Positions 10,011 through 19,712 of a stretch of 22,951 bases of DNA are shown here, piece after piece (position 1 is the stretch's first letter; each line of letters starts with the position of its first letter). Both the position numbers and the translations under genes were made by a program. The notes beneath the pieces were generated by a model. It was not told the DNA's origin. It did not search any database and saw only the letters and a list, made by a program, of their open reading frames with translations. Source of the DNA: Trichosphaerium sp. ATCC 40318 (lineage: Eukaryota > Discosea > Flabellinia > Trichosidae); contig JALMLS010000229.1 of the NCBI GenBank assembly GCA_038496445.1, positions 1 through 22,951 of the forward strand, written 5' to 3'.

Positions 10011-11560
10011 TTATAAGGCATTTTCAACTCTACCTAATGAATCTGCAGTGTTTGTAATAGATAGATTCTTTGATGTACGTTTTGTGGTATGTCTCTTCTT
10101 TGGTACATTGAAACTAGCAACAATTGTAACGCCCAAAATATTGCCAGCAAACATCATGTTAAACAAACTGAACCTGACAGCAATACCACTTTCAAATAGA
10201 GAAACTACTGCTTGTGCTATCAAAGATAATAGAAGATAAGCTATACAACCTGCTGCTACTGATGTTCTCCTCCGTATTTTAAGTAGAAACTCTGATTGTG
10301 TTTCATCTTTTTTAAAGTATTTTTTTACAGCGCTAAGCACTTTCATACTTGTTGTGATACAATAAACAAAGTTTGCTATAAGTATAATAAAGTAGAAGAA
10401 ACTAACTACAATTTGAAATTGTGCGTTTAGTGTTAATCCAGATAGAATAGAGACAATCAAGTCCAAAACAATGATAACTCCACATGTGATAAAAAACGGT
10501 ATTTTCAGTTTCGTCAAAAAAGGAGCTGTTTGCACTGATTTGATAAGTAACGTTTCATGCCAATAGATAACTATGAGTAAGTTTGTTGCAAGAGAAAAAG
10601 GAATATGAAATGTTCCAAGAGTTCGAGAAACAACAAGTGGAACAGCCATTTTAAGAGTTACAAATAAAGGGTATGCAATTATACGAATAACAGCTGCTAC
10701 GATTTCTAGAAATATAGCCTAAAACTCATTAGATATGTACATTATATACGAAGTAAAAGTATACAAAAGTGTCACGTGGATACAAAGTGTTAAAGATGAT
10801 AATTTTGGTTTGTTGTTTTCGGTTCGACTAAAACGTACTACATTTGAGAGTGATTTACACGGCTGGTGCCTAAACTCATACAATCTGTAAACAAAGTATA
10901 TGATGGATATAATATTGGCAATAGCGTTTAAAACTTCGAGAGTACGTGCAATAGGACTCTACATTAAAAAGTTTAGAAACACTGAGCGTCCAAGTAAAAA
11001 AAAAACTTGGTTCAAACAAAATGTATACAAAGCACGTGTCAACCACGTGTTGTCAATACAAAACAACCTTAATTATTCTAACAAACACGTACACGCATAA
11101 AAGGCCGTAGCCTATTATGATCAGCAGTAACATTGACTTGAACTTCGTATTCGCTATTCTCTTCAATAAGATTTCCAACTTCTCTGCCAACAACAACTCC
11201 AGGAATATAAGCCTTTGTATCACCAAATCTAGTATTAGTCCCTGCTTCATCTATCCAAGGTGACAAGCCATTGCTTATTATGATTATAGCAAGTGCTCCT
11301 TCATCCTCAATCCATCTATGAAGCGTATTTCTCATCGCACGTACTCCTGAAACGAAGACAACGCGGTTTGTTTTGTTTGGACACGATTCGTGCACTGCTG
11401 TTAAATTTGTTCCCGAATATAGTGTTTCTTGAAAGTTAGAGCCGTATAGAAGCGCTGGAGAGAAGTATTGTCGTTCTGAACCCGATATAGATACAAAACA
11501 ATTCGTAAAGCATAAGAAGCATCCAACAATGATCAATGCGCGTATGCAGTTGGTATACAT
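10011..11560 (-). CDS. PA-domain seven-transmembrane protein, three exons
   Basis: Exons on the minus strand are 11560-11093, 10958-10776 and 10718-10011. The joins keep frame through introns of 134 and 57 nt and give 452 residues. Residues 1-24 form a signal peptide (hydrophobic IIVGCFLCFTNCF). About residues 30-150 resemble a protease-associated (PA) domain: an ALAIIIISN strand, then IPGVVVGREVGNLI, the usual PA ending, with several N-glycosylation sites. Seven hydrophobic segments follow near 165-182, 218-240, 254-270, 290-312, 318-340, 368-392 and 399-419, then a basic Ser/Thr-rich cytoplasmic tail of about 30 residues. The architecture suggests a cell-surface receptor-like or sorting protein, with the PA domain outside or in the lumen. 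I do not recognise the seven-helix family and see no class A GPCR motifs (no clear DRY or NPxxY). The ATG at 11560 is the only start giving the signal peptide. Confidence 0.8.
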
Positions 11561-12490
11561 TCGCTTTAAGCTTCTACCGCTTGAGTTATTTCTAAAAATG
11601 GCGCTAGCGCTTAAAATGGCTTAAAACTATTTTATCCGTAAACAATCGTTAGCGAAGGACATGATAGGCGGTATAGGTTGCACTGGAACTCCAGTTTCAA
11701 AATAACGTTAACGAACACACGCATAACTTCGCGCCAAGTTGAAACAAAAAGTGAGCATTCACTGAAGTGTAAAGCATGACCACTTTATTTCAAGCGCCTC
11801 TCGCACTTTTGTAGACGTTTTTGTGTTTGCTTTTTTGAAAGCTGCTTTTACACTTTTGTACAAATGTGTAAAGAGGTACGTACCTTGCCAGGATTCTCTA
11901 TACTTGTTAGTACACAATAAACTGGGCCGCAAAGTTCAGCCTGTGAAGGGGTCTTATTGACGTGATCGTCATCATTGCAAACAACATCGTTTATTTATAA
12001 TCACTAGAAGAAATCAAAGTAACATAAATTATAAGTAAGCTAGCAACAGAAATTCAAAGTTTATTTAATGAATGAAGATGTGGAACATTTCAAGCGTTTG
12101 GTTGGACTGAACAAGACTGTCAATATCGAAGGACACAATAGGCAACAACAACAACAATGGCGAGTAGCAATCAAAACATCCCCTCGCCCTCCCTAAAATC
12201 CTTTTCTTTTTCTTGTTAAAATTATTTCTTTATTTTTCCTTCAAACACATTTGCAATTCACACGAGTGTTCTTAAATGTAGAATAAATCCGCTCGTGTGG
12301 CTACGCTAGAGCCACCAAAGACTGAGCGTCTTTCCTCCCAAGCGCGTCTCCCTTATATTGACAATGTTGTCCAATCTAACACCAGAATATCAATGACCAA
12401 TTGAGGATTTTCTTTTTTACGAAGGCCAACTCCTAAAAACACGTGTTGTATCAATAATGCTTAGGGTTGTATCAATTATTTTACGTACGT
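11561..12490. other. Intergenic between divergent genes
   Basis: This lies between the PA-7TM gene (minus) and the beta-helix gene (plus), and should hold both promoters. The palindrome GCGCTAGCGC lies at 11601-11610. A short stem GTGGCT...AGCCAC lies near 12297-12315. One small ATG frame of 42 codons (12068-12196) contains Q5 but no known motif, so I do not call it a gene. A CACGTG lies near 12440. Confidence 0.4.
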
Positions 12491-12543
12491 GATTAGAGTT
12501 CGTATTATTATTTCATAACCGTTTATTTTCGAAAGTTTTTTGT

Positions 12544-15014
12544 TTGTTTTCTTCAAACGCGTTACCATGCAGTACATACGTTAGCACTAAAGGATCTGAT
12601 GATACTGGAAACGGGACATACATTTCTCCCTTCTACAGCCTATCAAAAGCCGTGTCTACAGTAGATGGAGCAAACAACACGTTTGTTGTTTGTATTGAAG
12701 GTACAATACGACAATCTGTTTACCCTGACTGAGCCTTTTCTTGTTTTTCTTAGGCGGCTCATACAATGACACGAAGTATAGCGTTAAAGTGAATACGAGC
12801 GGTTTAGCTGTCTTTCGTGGTATTCAAACACAAAATACATCAATGCCTTCTAACTCACCTGGTTGGGTATGTTATTAATTCCAACTGCTTGTTTAATTGA
12901 TTTTTCAGCTATTAAACGCAACACATGGCTCAGTTGAGGTCGAAGGTTCGTTTTATTTTTCGTATTCGCCAAATCATGGTTTGTTTTCTAAAACTCACGT
13001 GACGTTAATTTTGTACTAAGTTGGAAGTTTCTTGGTAAAAGTAAAAACCATTTTTGGTTCAATCGCTTTTCTAAAATAGCCTGCATTTCTCTTGTCTTTC
13101 TTCTAACTATAGGATTCAAGGATTATCTACTACGCTTGAACTCTTGGCGGTAGAAGAAATTATGATACACAACTGCGTATTCACTGGACCGGGAGTAGGA
13201 TGTATGTTTTTATTGATATTTTACCTGAAAAAAATTGAATGATTTAACAGCGCAATAGTGTCAGTTGCTGGGAATCGCGTATTCATTAACTCTACATCAT
13301 TTCATTCATCAACATTACACGCTAACACTGGAGAAATACATATAACAGACAGCCATTTGGTTAAAACCGCACCATACATTCTATGTTCGTTGTTAACTTT
13401 CTCACAATTTTCACATTTAAACCCTCAATCTTGACATCTTTTTTAGCGACTAAGGTTAACTTTGAAAGTGTTGAAGTATCTCAACTGACCAGAAATATTG
13501 ATATAACTAGTGTTTATACAACCTTAGACTCGTGTACTTTCAGTAACAACACAAACACGGTTCGGGTTTTTTCAACATTCTGCACCTTGTTTTAACATAA
13601 TTTGTGAACTTATAGGCTAATGCTGGCATGTTTAAATTTGTTATACTTGAAGGTTTGCATCCTATCCCTGGTGTATTTCCTGGTGTTCGAGTGAAAAATA
13701 GCACTTTCAAGAACACAAAAACGTACACAACAAAAATACACTCATCTGATCATTATACAATTAGCTATGTCACTCCTGTTGTGAGCACTCTTTTTATGAT
13801 TCTCACTGCCCTGTATATATTATAGTAACATGAAATTAGGTATATTCATTAAAAGGTTTTCCGTTCGAACTTGAAGTCACCGAGTCTACTTTTCAAAACA
13901 ACATCGTGGTGTTTAATGTAAGAAATCTCTATTGCTACTTTCTTTTTTTTTAAAAATAAAAGTGCTCATATTGCAATAGAATACTAATCTCAATGCTCCT
14001 CCTTTTGGAGTTTATGTACCTGATAGTACATTCTATCCAGATTCAAAGTTCTACAATTCGTTCATTAACAACAACGTTGATGAAAAAGGTAAGCTTGAGG
14101 CTTTTTCTCTAAAGGGAAATCGCCACTTGTTTTTTTTTTGAAACCTTTTATTTGGCTATTTCTACGAACCTACTACACTAACCCTTCAAATAAGTGTCAT
14201 GTTCAAAGGGACAAGCGAGTGATAGTCATATTCTTGCATGTGAAAGCTGCGATAAAGGAAGTTATTCAAACTCTACAAGAGCAACATCATGTGACCTTTG
14301 CCCTCCTGGTTAGTTTCAAAAAGAGCTATTTTATTCATTGAATACACCTTAGGTCTGCATGCTCCTGATTACGGCATGGAAATGTGTATTCCTTGTGACA
14401 ACGGTTACTATACTCCAAAGTAAGTATATTTCAGTTTTTGAATATCTTTTGAGAATGTTTGACTAACTTTCTCTAGTAATGGAACAGTACAGTGTGATAT
14501 GTGTTATATTGGTAACATAATATCAAGCAATGGATCAATGTGTACTCCATGTAGTGCTGGTAAGTAGTCACAAAAATATTAGCACTTGTAACTAAGACGT
14601 ATTGTTTAAGGTACATACCAAAGTGGAAATGAATGCAAGAAATGTGTTTGGATGACTTCAGAAGCTGGTGCAACTCTATGTTCTAAGCGTATGTCTTGAC
14701 GTTCGGTATGAATCATTTTAATGCAATGTCTAGCTGGTGGTTTGTGGTTTTTTGTCTTTGTTGGTTGTTGTGGTGGTGTTGCATTGTTGTTTGTTGGTAC
14801 GAGATGGTTTTTTGTTCATGAACTCTGACACGTGATTTTTTGATTACGGAAACTCTTTGAGAAAGTTCTTTTTTTTTTTCTTTTTTTTCGAGCATGGGCC
14901 TTCTCTTTGTTTTGACATTTTGTATTTGTAGCGTGCTCTGTTATTGGTTGTTGCACTAAAAAGAAGAAAAAAGGATATTCTCAAATACCAGACCCAATAA
15001 ATACGACTGACTAA
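12544..15014 (+). CDS. Beta-helix / GCC2-GCC3 type I membrane protein, 15 exons (5' end unresolved)
   Basis: Exons join(12544-12700, 12754-12866, 12909-12978, 13121-13201, 13259-13384, 13447-13559, 13616-13780, 13840-13917, 13980-14088, 14195-14308, 14353-14419, 14477-14559, 14611-14688, 14734-14796, 14932-15014) give 499 residues and a stop with matching phases throughout. The true start and signal peptide lie upstream and were not found; 12544 is only where I begin the frame. The opening TYVSTKGSDDTGNGTY is the usual first strand of right-handed beta-helix (pectin-lyase-fold) proteins, and Asn-rich turns such as CTFSNN and STFQNN follow to about residue 335. Residues 340-450 carry CxxC pairs spaced like GCC2/GCC3 (ephrin-receptor-like) modules, for example CESCDKGSY and CTPCSAGTY. 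One Cys/Gly-rich membrane helix follows (about 454-480), then KKKKK and a tail with YSQI, which fits a Yxx-phi sorting signal. Probably a surface adhesion or receptor protein. The last exons lie inside the large palindrome. Confidence 0.75.
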
Positions 15015-15018
15015 TTAC

Positions 15019-15024
15019 AATAAA
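15019..15024 (+). terminator. Polyadenylation signal AATAAA, beta-helix gene
   Basis: AATAAA begins 5 nt after the TAA stop at 15012-15014. Confidence 0.55.
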
Positions 15025-15217
15025 TAATTGTGCAAATTATCTTTAATCAAGTTGATACACGAAAATAATCAAGAAATGAGTGAAAGGCTCTATCCAGTGA
15101 TTTTGTTTAAAAAAACAACTTTTCGGGGCCTGTTTTTTCCAATTTTGATCATGATCTGTACACGTGTTGTGGTATGTGTTCGGTATAAAAAGCAGAAACA
15201 CCATCTGGTTTGAGGAG

Positions 15218-15399
15218 TTGACCTGAAATAGCGCTATTCCGATTTAGCGTCCGAGGATTTTGCGGATTTTAGGGCTGGCCAACGCTAGAAATACGCGAAC
15301 TGAGGTACGTTCCCACATACTTAAAACAAATAAGTTGTTTTCATTGATGGCTTAACACAGTTCTAATGAGTAGCAAAAAATAGCGTTATTTCAGGTCAA
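15218..15399. mobile_element. MITE-like element, left arm
   Basis: A 182 bp segment is bounded by inverted repeats of about 22 bp: TTGACCTGAAATAGCG at the left and CGTTATTTCAGGTCAA at the right. There is no coding capacity. The interior contains GCGCTATT, CCGCAAAAT-type and GGGCTGGCC patches that are GC-richer than the flanks. No clear target-site duplication is seen outside TTGACC...GGTCAA. Its size and terminal repeats fit a non-autonomous DNA transposon. The mirrored copy in the other arm shows that it inserted before the palindrome formed. Confidence 0.65.
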
Positions 15400-15700
15400 A
15401 CCCTTGAGATTGAGTTCGGTAAAAAAAGGTTAGGCTTTTCAAACCTGCAACAACAGTGCACATACTGATGTGCACACAAGAGGTCAATAGATAAAGGTTA
15501 TGAGATTTTACGACAGCTGACTGTTTGGAACGTTTACGAAGTGACCACGTGTTTGTACCCCACATTTTACTTAAGTAAATGTTATGAATAATCGATTACT
15601 ACAAGATGGTGTCAATATCCATGTACACAGTAGTACTATACATTCAATTACTTAACCCGTGATCGAATAAAAGAGTGCAATAGTGAAAAAAGTTTGTGGT
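15400..15700. other. Intergenic in left arm, small perfect hairpin
   Basis: No gene seen. GTGCACAT-ACTG-ATGTGCAC at 15456-15475 is a perfect 8 bp stem with a 4 nt loop, mirrored in the right arm near 22270-22290. A plus-strand AATAAA lies near 15665. Confidence 0.4.
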
Positions 15701-15706
15701 TTTATT
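15701..15706 (-). terminator. Polyadenylation signal, left LRR gene
   Basis: TTTATT on the plus strand reads AATAAA on the gene strand, 120 nt after the LRR stop codon. The right arm has the same signal at 22038-22043. Confidence 0.5.
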
Positions 15707-15825
15707 TTGTAATTGTTGTTTGACAGGTTCTGATCGAGAATTTCAAAGCAATGATGGGAAAGGTTCTGTCGTACAAATCTGTGGTTGCTATAGACGGAAT
15801 AATAGAGTAGCTATGGAACATGAAT

Positions 15826-17163
15826 CTATTCTGCGTCCTTAATTCGCTGTATATTAATTGCGCCAGTCAATGCCTTGATAACTTCGTCATCTGATGCGAG
15901 TGATTCAGATAAAACAATAGTGTGCACACCTGCCAGCGCATTTAGACCTGAATCTGTTACTCCAGTATTAGATATGTCGATGCTATATACACCCGCTAAT
16001 GCCTTCAAGCCTTCATCTGTTATATTTGTAAATGACAAATTAATCGTGTGTACACCTGCTAGCGCTTGTAGACCTGCATCTGTTATCTCTATACAATCAA
16101 GCAAGTTGATAGTATGTACACCCGCCAACTCATACAAACCTTCATCTGTTACATCCGTGTGTGACAAATCAATCGTGTGTACACCTGCTAGCGCTTGTAG
16201 ACCTGAACCTGTTATCATGCTACAACAATTCAAGCTGATAGTGTGTACACCCGCCAACACATTCAAACCTTTATCTGTTACAGTTGTGCATGCCAAATCA
16301 ATCTTGTGTACGCCGGCCAACCCTTGTATACCTGCGTCTGTTACTCTGGTACTAGATAAGCTGATATCATGTACACCTGCCAATGCCCCAATACTTGAAT
16401 CTGATACTCCGTAACAGCACCACAGTTTGATAGTGTGTACACCCGCCAATGCCCTCAAACAACTGCCGGTTACATATGTACGTGACAAATCAATCTTGTG
16501 TACACCTGCTAAAGCCTTAATACCTTCATCTGTTATTTCATCACAATGATACAAGACAATAGTATGTACACCCGCCAACGCCTGCAAACCTTTATCTGTT
16601 ATTGTTGCGTATGATAAATCAACAGTGTGTACACCCGCCAACAGTTGCAAATCTCTGTCTGTTACGTTTGTGCATGATAAATCAATCTTGTGTACACCTG
16701 CCAAAGCCTTTATACCTTCATATGTTACTTGGATTTCAGACAAACTAATATCATGTACACCCGCCAATGCCTTCAAACCTTCCTCTGTTACATTTGTGCA
16801 TGACAAATCAATCGTGTGTACACCTGCCAACGCTTGTAGACCTGAATCTGTCACTTTGGTATTAGATAAGTCGATATCATATACACCTGCCAATGCTTGA
16901 AGATCTGAATCCGGTATTGATCCGTAACTCAACTTAATGGTCGTATTCTTGAGTAATGGACTACCAGAAAGCGCCTGAACTTCCTTTTCTCTTTTAATAA
17001 CGATACGGCCATATCCGAAGTGGTTATGAACAATATCGCGCAAAAAGTGGCACGTTTGGGCTGAACGGAGCGTATAAGTCCCTTGTTTCACAATATGCAC
17101 TACTACTTCAATTGGTAGCGCTGTAAGGGTTAATATGTGCTTATGCGTGTCTTTCTGTTCCAT
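15826..17163 (-). CDS. Intronless F-box-like leucine-rich-repeat protein, intact copy
   Basis: Single open frame of 445 residues from ATG at 17163 to TAG at 15826. About residues 12-58 resemble an F-box (LTALPIEVVVHIV, then LRSAQTCHFLRDIVHNHF). From about residue 74 to 435 run leucine-rich repeats of 22-23 residues: 16 units start LAGVH or LAGVY (typical core LAGVHTIDLSCTNVTD), with a degenerate unit at each end. Units with CC insertions (WCCYG, NCCSM) alternate irregularly with LS(x)T units. F-box/LRR proteins usually choose substrates for SCF ubiquitin ligases in cytosol or nucleus; this role is inferred. VHTIDLS-type repeats are familiar from giant viruses and some protists. The gene has no introns, while the resolved neighbours have 2 to 14. 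A TATTTATA box lies 15 nt before the ATG and again about 265 nt before it. An intact reading frame favours this copy as functional. Confidence 0.85.
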   Translation of the reverse strand: MEQKDTHKHILTLTALPIEVVVHIVKQGTYTLRSAQTCHFLRDIVHNHFGYGRIVIKREKEVQALSGSPLLKNTTIKLSYGSIPDSDLQALAGVYDIDLSNTKVTDSGLQALAGVHTIDLSCTNVTEEGLKALAGVHDISLSEIQVTYEGIKALAGVHKIDLSCTNVTDRDLQLLAGVHTVDLSYATITDKGLQALAGVHTIVLYHCDEITDEGIKALAGVHKIDLSRTYVTGSCLRALAGVHTIKLWCCYGVSDSSIGALAGVHDISLSSTRVTDAGIQGLAGVHKIDLACTTVTDKGLNVLAGVHTISLNCCSMITGSGLQALAGVHTIDLSHTDVTDEGLYELAGVHTINLLDCIEITDAGLQALAGVHTINLSFTNITDEGLKALAGVYSIDISNTGVTDSGLNALAGVHTIVLSESLASDDEVIKALTGAINIQRIKDAE

Positions 17164-17650
17164 TTTATACGAATCGCTATAAATACTTTTGTGTATTAGG
17201 TTTGTCGTATAGGGGTTAGTGCCCTATAGAGTAGTTGTGAACGTAGAGAGAAAGGAGAATCTAGTTAGTTTATTTGTGTTGACTCAGGAAGACTAAAAAG
17301 GAAATCTCTCATGAACTCATTCAAGGAACGGAGAATAGACATCTAAGGTGATGCGACAGTTTTCTTCAGTTTATAGAAATATAAGTGCATTAGTCTAGCA
17401 AGTGAATTAATTACTACAAATAGAATTCTATAAATACTGTTTTTTTTTCCCCACGCCACAGAATGAGCTTACTGTCGCATATTATAAACCACTACGCCAA
17501 AAGCGTATTATCACTGTCGTAGTGCACTGTGAACTTTATCTACAATACGTTTCATTGACGATTACTATACATTTACAACGTTTAACATGTGATCGCTCTG
17601 AGAACAGAAAATTGTACTCAACGCTGATAATGATGTTGTTATGCATTTTG
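17164..17650. other. 5' flank of left LRR gene
   Basis: No further gene is seen. It holds two AGTATTTATAG-type TATA-like boxes (complement strand) and a T9 run near 17440-17450. The mirrored region is 20095-20581. The open frame at 17522-17716 is identical to 20029-20223 on the other strand and has no recognisable motif. Confidence 0.4.
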
Positions 17651-17662
17651 AACCATAAACAC

Positions 17663-18033
17663 TTTTTTTTTTTGAGTCAGTTTATTGACACGACAGTACA
17701 TTCCACACATGCCTAGGCATGTAGCACAGCAATTACTAATGGTTACAATCCCTTTGCTGTTAAATGATTGGTACAAGCAGGTGAACCACACCCGCTGTAA
17801 TTACAGTGGTTGTTTTTCAAAAGGGTTGATGGGTGTTGGGTGTTGGGTTGTTGGATTCCCATCCTGTAGGTTTGATGAGGTGCCCGTCTGGTTTGACAGC
17901 AGCCTGTAAAACATCGTCATGTCCTCAATGTCCATACCAGACAAGTTTAGAGAGTGGCGTCAGGTGGGCTTTGGACCAATGCTGAAAATTGTGCTGTTGT
18001 GTGATTTTACCATTTGGCTACAGGGTCTTCCCC
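17663..18033 (-). mobile_element. SINE-like retroposon, left arm copy
   Basis: Mirror copy of the element at 19713-20082; its features are described there. On this strand the poly(A) appears as T11 at 17663-17673, and the 12 bp target-site duplication AACCATAAACAC lies at 17651-17662 and 18034-18045. It differs from the right copy by at least one single-base indel (four versus three T in a run). Confidence 0.75.
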
Positions 18034-18244
18034 AACCATAAACACATTTTTATCAACCACATTAATACTCTAAGTAGCATGTGAACATAGCCTACATAGA
18101 TTGGTGATTAATTTATCTTTTAAAGTACCTAATCTTTTGCAAGCTGTCATTTTTATCAAAACACATTTTGAAAAAAGAAATAAAATTATTTACTACAATA
18201 AGCTATGTCCACTCAAACGTGTTTTGGTTCATTAATATCTAGCT

Positions 18245-18279
18245 CAATCATGGCAAATTTTTGGCTCAGCCATGGCAAG
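18245..18279 (-). repeat. CCATGG dimer motif, left arm
   Basis: Reverse strand reads TTGCCATGGCTGAGCC, an A5 run, then TTTGCCATGATTGAG: two near copies of TGCCATGGCTGA separated by an A-rich linker. Counterparts lie in the spacer (19062-19098) and in the right arm (19471-19505). Confidence 0.6.
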
Positions 18280-18526
18280 TATTTTAAGTATTAGTATGTG
18301 TCTAAAGCACATAATCCAATAAAAATTTACTACCATATAAGCAAGCATAGTGTATATATCATGTGATTATAACAGCATAATTCAGTGAACACAAAGCATA
18401 CATTGTGTTCACCAGTAAAATATTAATTTTTAAGAAAAAGCTTTCCCAGCCCTTAAAACTAAACCAATAAAGCTGTGATTTTAGGTATTACATCAAAATA
18501 GTTTGTATATGTAGTGTGAAAGGCAG

Positions 18527-19224
18527 AGTTACAAATGAAACTTGGAATCAGAAATAATGGATGATATTTTTTTAATTTTTTTTGAATATTGTTTTTTTAC
18601 AATCAAGTTTTTGAAGTCATAAATCGATTATTGTGTGTTTAATCTCATTGATGGTAGGAGCGGTTATGTTAATTCTAAAGTAAAAACCTTAGATGCATTA
18701 TCATTAAGATCAATACATTACATTTCATTACATAGCACATTATTTTTTTTGCACAAGCTATTTTTTTCTTGTTAAAAAAAATAATACCACAACCATGAAG
18801 GCTTCAAACATTAGTCACATTTTTATGTAGTATACCAATCATACTAGACTATACATGGTATAAAAGGTATTGGGAACAATCTGTTTAGTTGGTGCCTGTG
18901 TACTAACAAATAAAATGTAAGAGTTTTCACCAATTGCCTTATATTTCTACATGTAAGGACTTTAATTGACTAATATTCCGCGAAATTATTGCCTTGAACA
19001 TTGGTAATGTTGTAATTTTTTAATTGAAAGTAACTTATGGTACTCAATAATAAACAGAAACTGCCATGGCTGACCAAAAATATGCCATGGCTGAGCCAGA
19101 TAAGTATTAAGATGATTTGTGTATAAATATATTATGGTCAGTGTTAACTAGCTGTTTTGACTTCTTTTCTATTGTTGGCTACAACAACTTTTGATACTTT
19201 ATATTAAATAATGGACTTGAATGA
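18527..19224. other. Unique spacer at centre of palindrome
   Basis: A 698 bp AT-rich stretch between the two arms that is not self-complementary across the centre, so the structure is not a simple fold-back. It has no open frame of note and no recognisable RNA. It includes several T-runs in its left half and a CCATGG dimer in its right half. Confidence 0.7.
19062..19098 (+). repeat. CCATGG dimer motif, spacer copy
   Basis: Reads TGCCATGGCTGACC, AAAAATA, TGCCATGGCTGAGCC: the best-preserved of three dimers in this region. The other two lie in the inner parts of the arms. Its place in the otherwise unpaired spacer means that it is not simply a product of the palindrome. Confidence 0.65.
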
Positions 19225-19470
19225 CTGCCTTTCACACTAACATATACAACACTATTTTGATGTAATACCTAAAATCAACAGCTTTATTGGTTTAGTTTTA
19301 AGGGCTGGGAAAGCTTTTTCTTAAAATTAAATATTTACTGTGAACACAATGTATCTTGTGTTCACTGAAATATGCTGTTATAATCACATGATATATACAC
19401 TATGCTTGCTTATATGGTAGTAAATTTTTATTGGATTATGTGCTTTAGACACATACTAAACTTAAAATAC

Positions 19471-19505
19471 TTGCCATGGCTGACCAAAAATTTGCCATGA
19501 TTGAC
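19471..19505 (+). repeat. CCATGG dimer motif, right arm
   Basis: TTGCCATGGCTGACC, AAAAAT, TTGCCATGATTGAC. It lacks the extra C seen twice in the left-arm partner (GGCTCAG versus GGTCAG), part of the raised divergence near the centre. Confidence 0.6.
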
Positions 19506-19712
19506 TAGATATTAATGAACCAAAACACGTTTGAGTGGACATAGCTTATTGTAGTAAATAATTTTATTTCTTTTTTCAAATGTGTTTTGATAAAAATGAC
19601 AGCTTGCAAAAGATTAGGTACTTTAAAAGATAAATTAATCACCAATCTATGTAGGCTATGTTCACATGCTACTTAGAGTATTAATGTGGTTGATAAAAAT
19701 GTGTTTATGGTT

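Larger units (their letters stand above)
14790..18526 (+). repeat. Left arm of giant inverted repeat (palindrome)
   Basis: Reverse complement of 19225-22951. Paired positions sum to about 37,745 near the centre and drift to about 37,741 at the outer end, so the right arm is a few bases shorter overall. In the outer ~3.4 kb I found only a few single-base differences. In the innermost ~290 bp I counted about a dozen. The arm carries the last exon and a little of exon 14 of the beta-helix gene, a MITE-like element, the LRR gene and a SINE-like element. The right arm stops only because the window stops, so the left arm may start further upstream than 14790. Confidence 0.95.

Noticed and set aside
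12068-12196. Small ATG frame of 42 codons with Q5
   Set aside because: Too short, no motif and no partner exon found.
14713-14895. Minus-strand frame of 60 codons rich in Lys and Gln
   Set aside because: It is the complement of exon 14 and the T-rich intron of the beta-helix gene.
15028-15213. 61-codon frame present in both palindrome arms
   Set aside because: It starts inside the 3' flank of the beta-helix gene and has no motif. Identity between arms comes from the duplication, not from selection.
15875-16900. Plus-strand open frames of 179 and 91 codons (VCTPANA...-type repeats) and their mirrors at 20845-21869
   Set aside because: They are the antisense shadow of the LRR repeats. The periodic coding sequence happens to lack stops on the other strand.
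15900-16920. Regularly spaced GTGTACAC repeats resembling a CRISPR array
   Set aside because: The whole 66-69 bp unit is repetitive and coding for leucine-rich repeats. There are no unique spacers, and the context is eukaryotic.
18527-19224. Palindrome as a simple fold-back sequencing artefact
   Set aside because: A 698 bp non-complementary spacer and concentrated central differences argue against a plain hairpin read. Assembly error is still not excluded and is noted in the findings.
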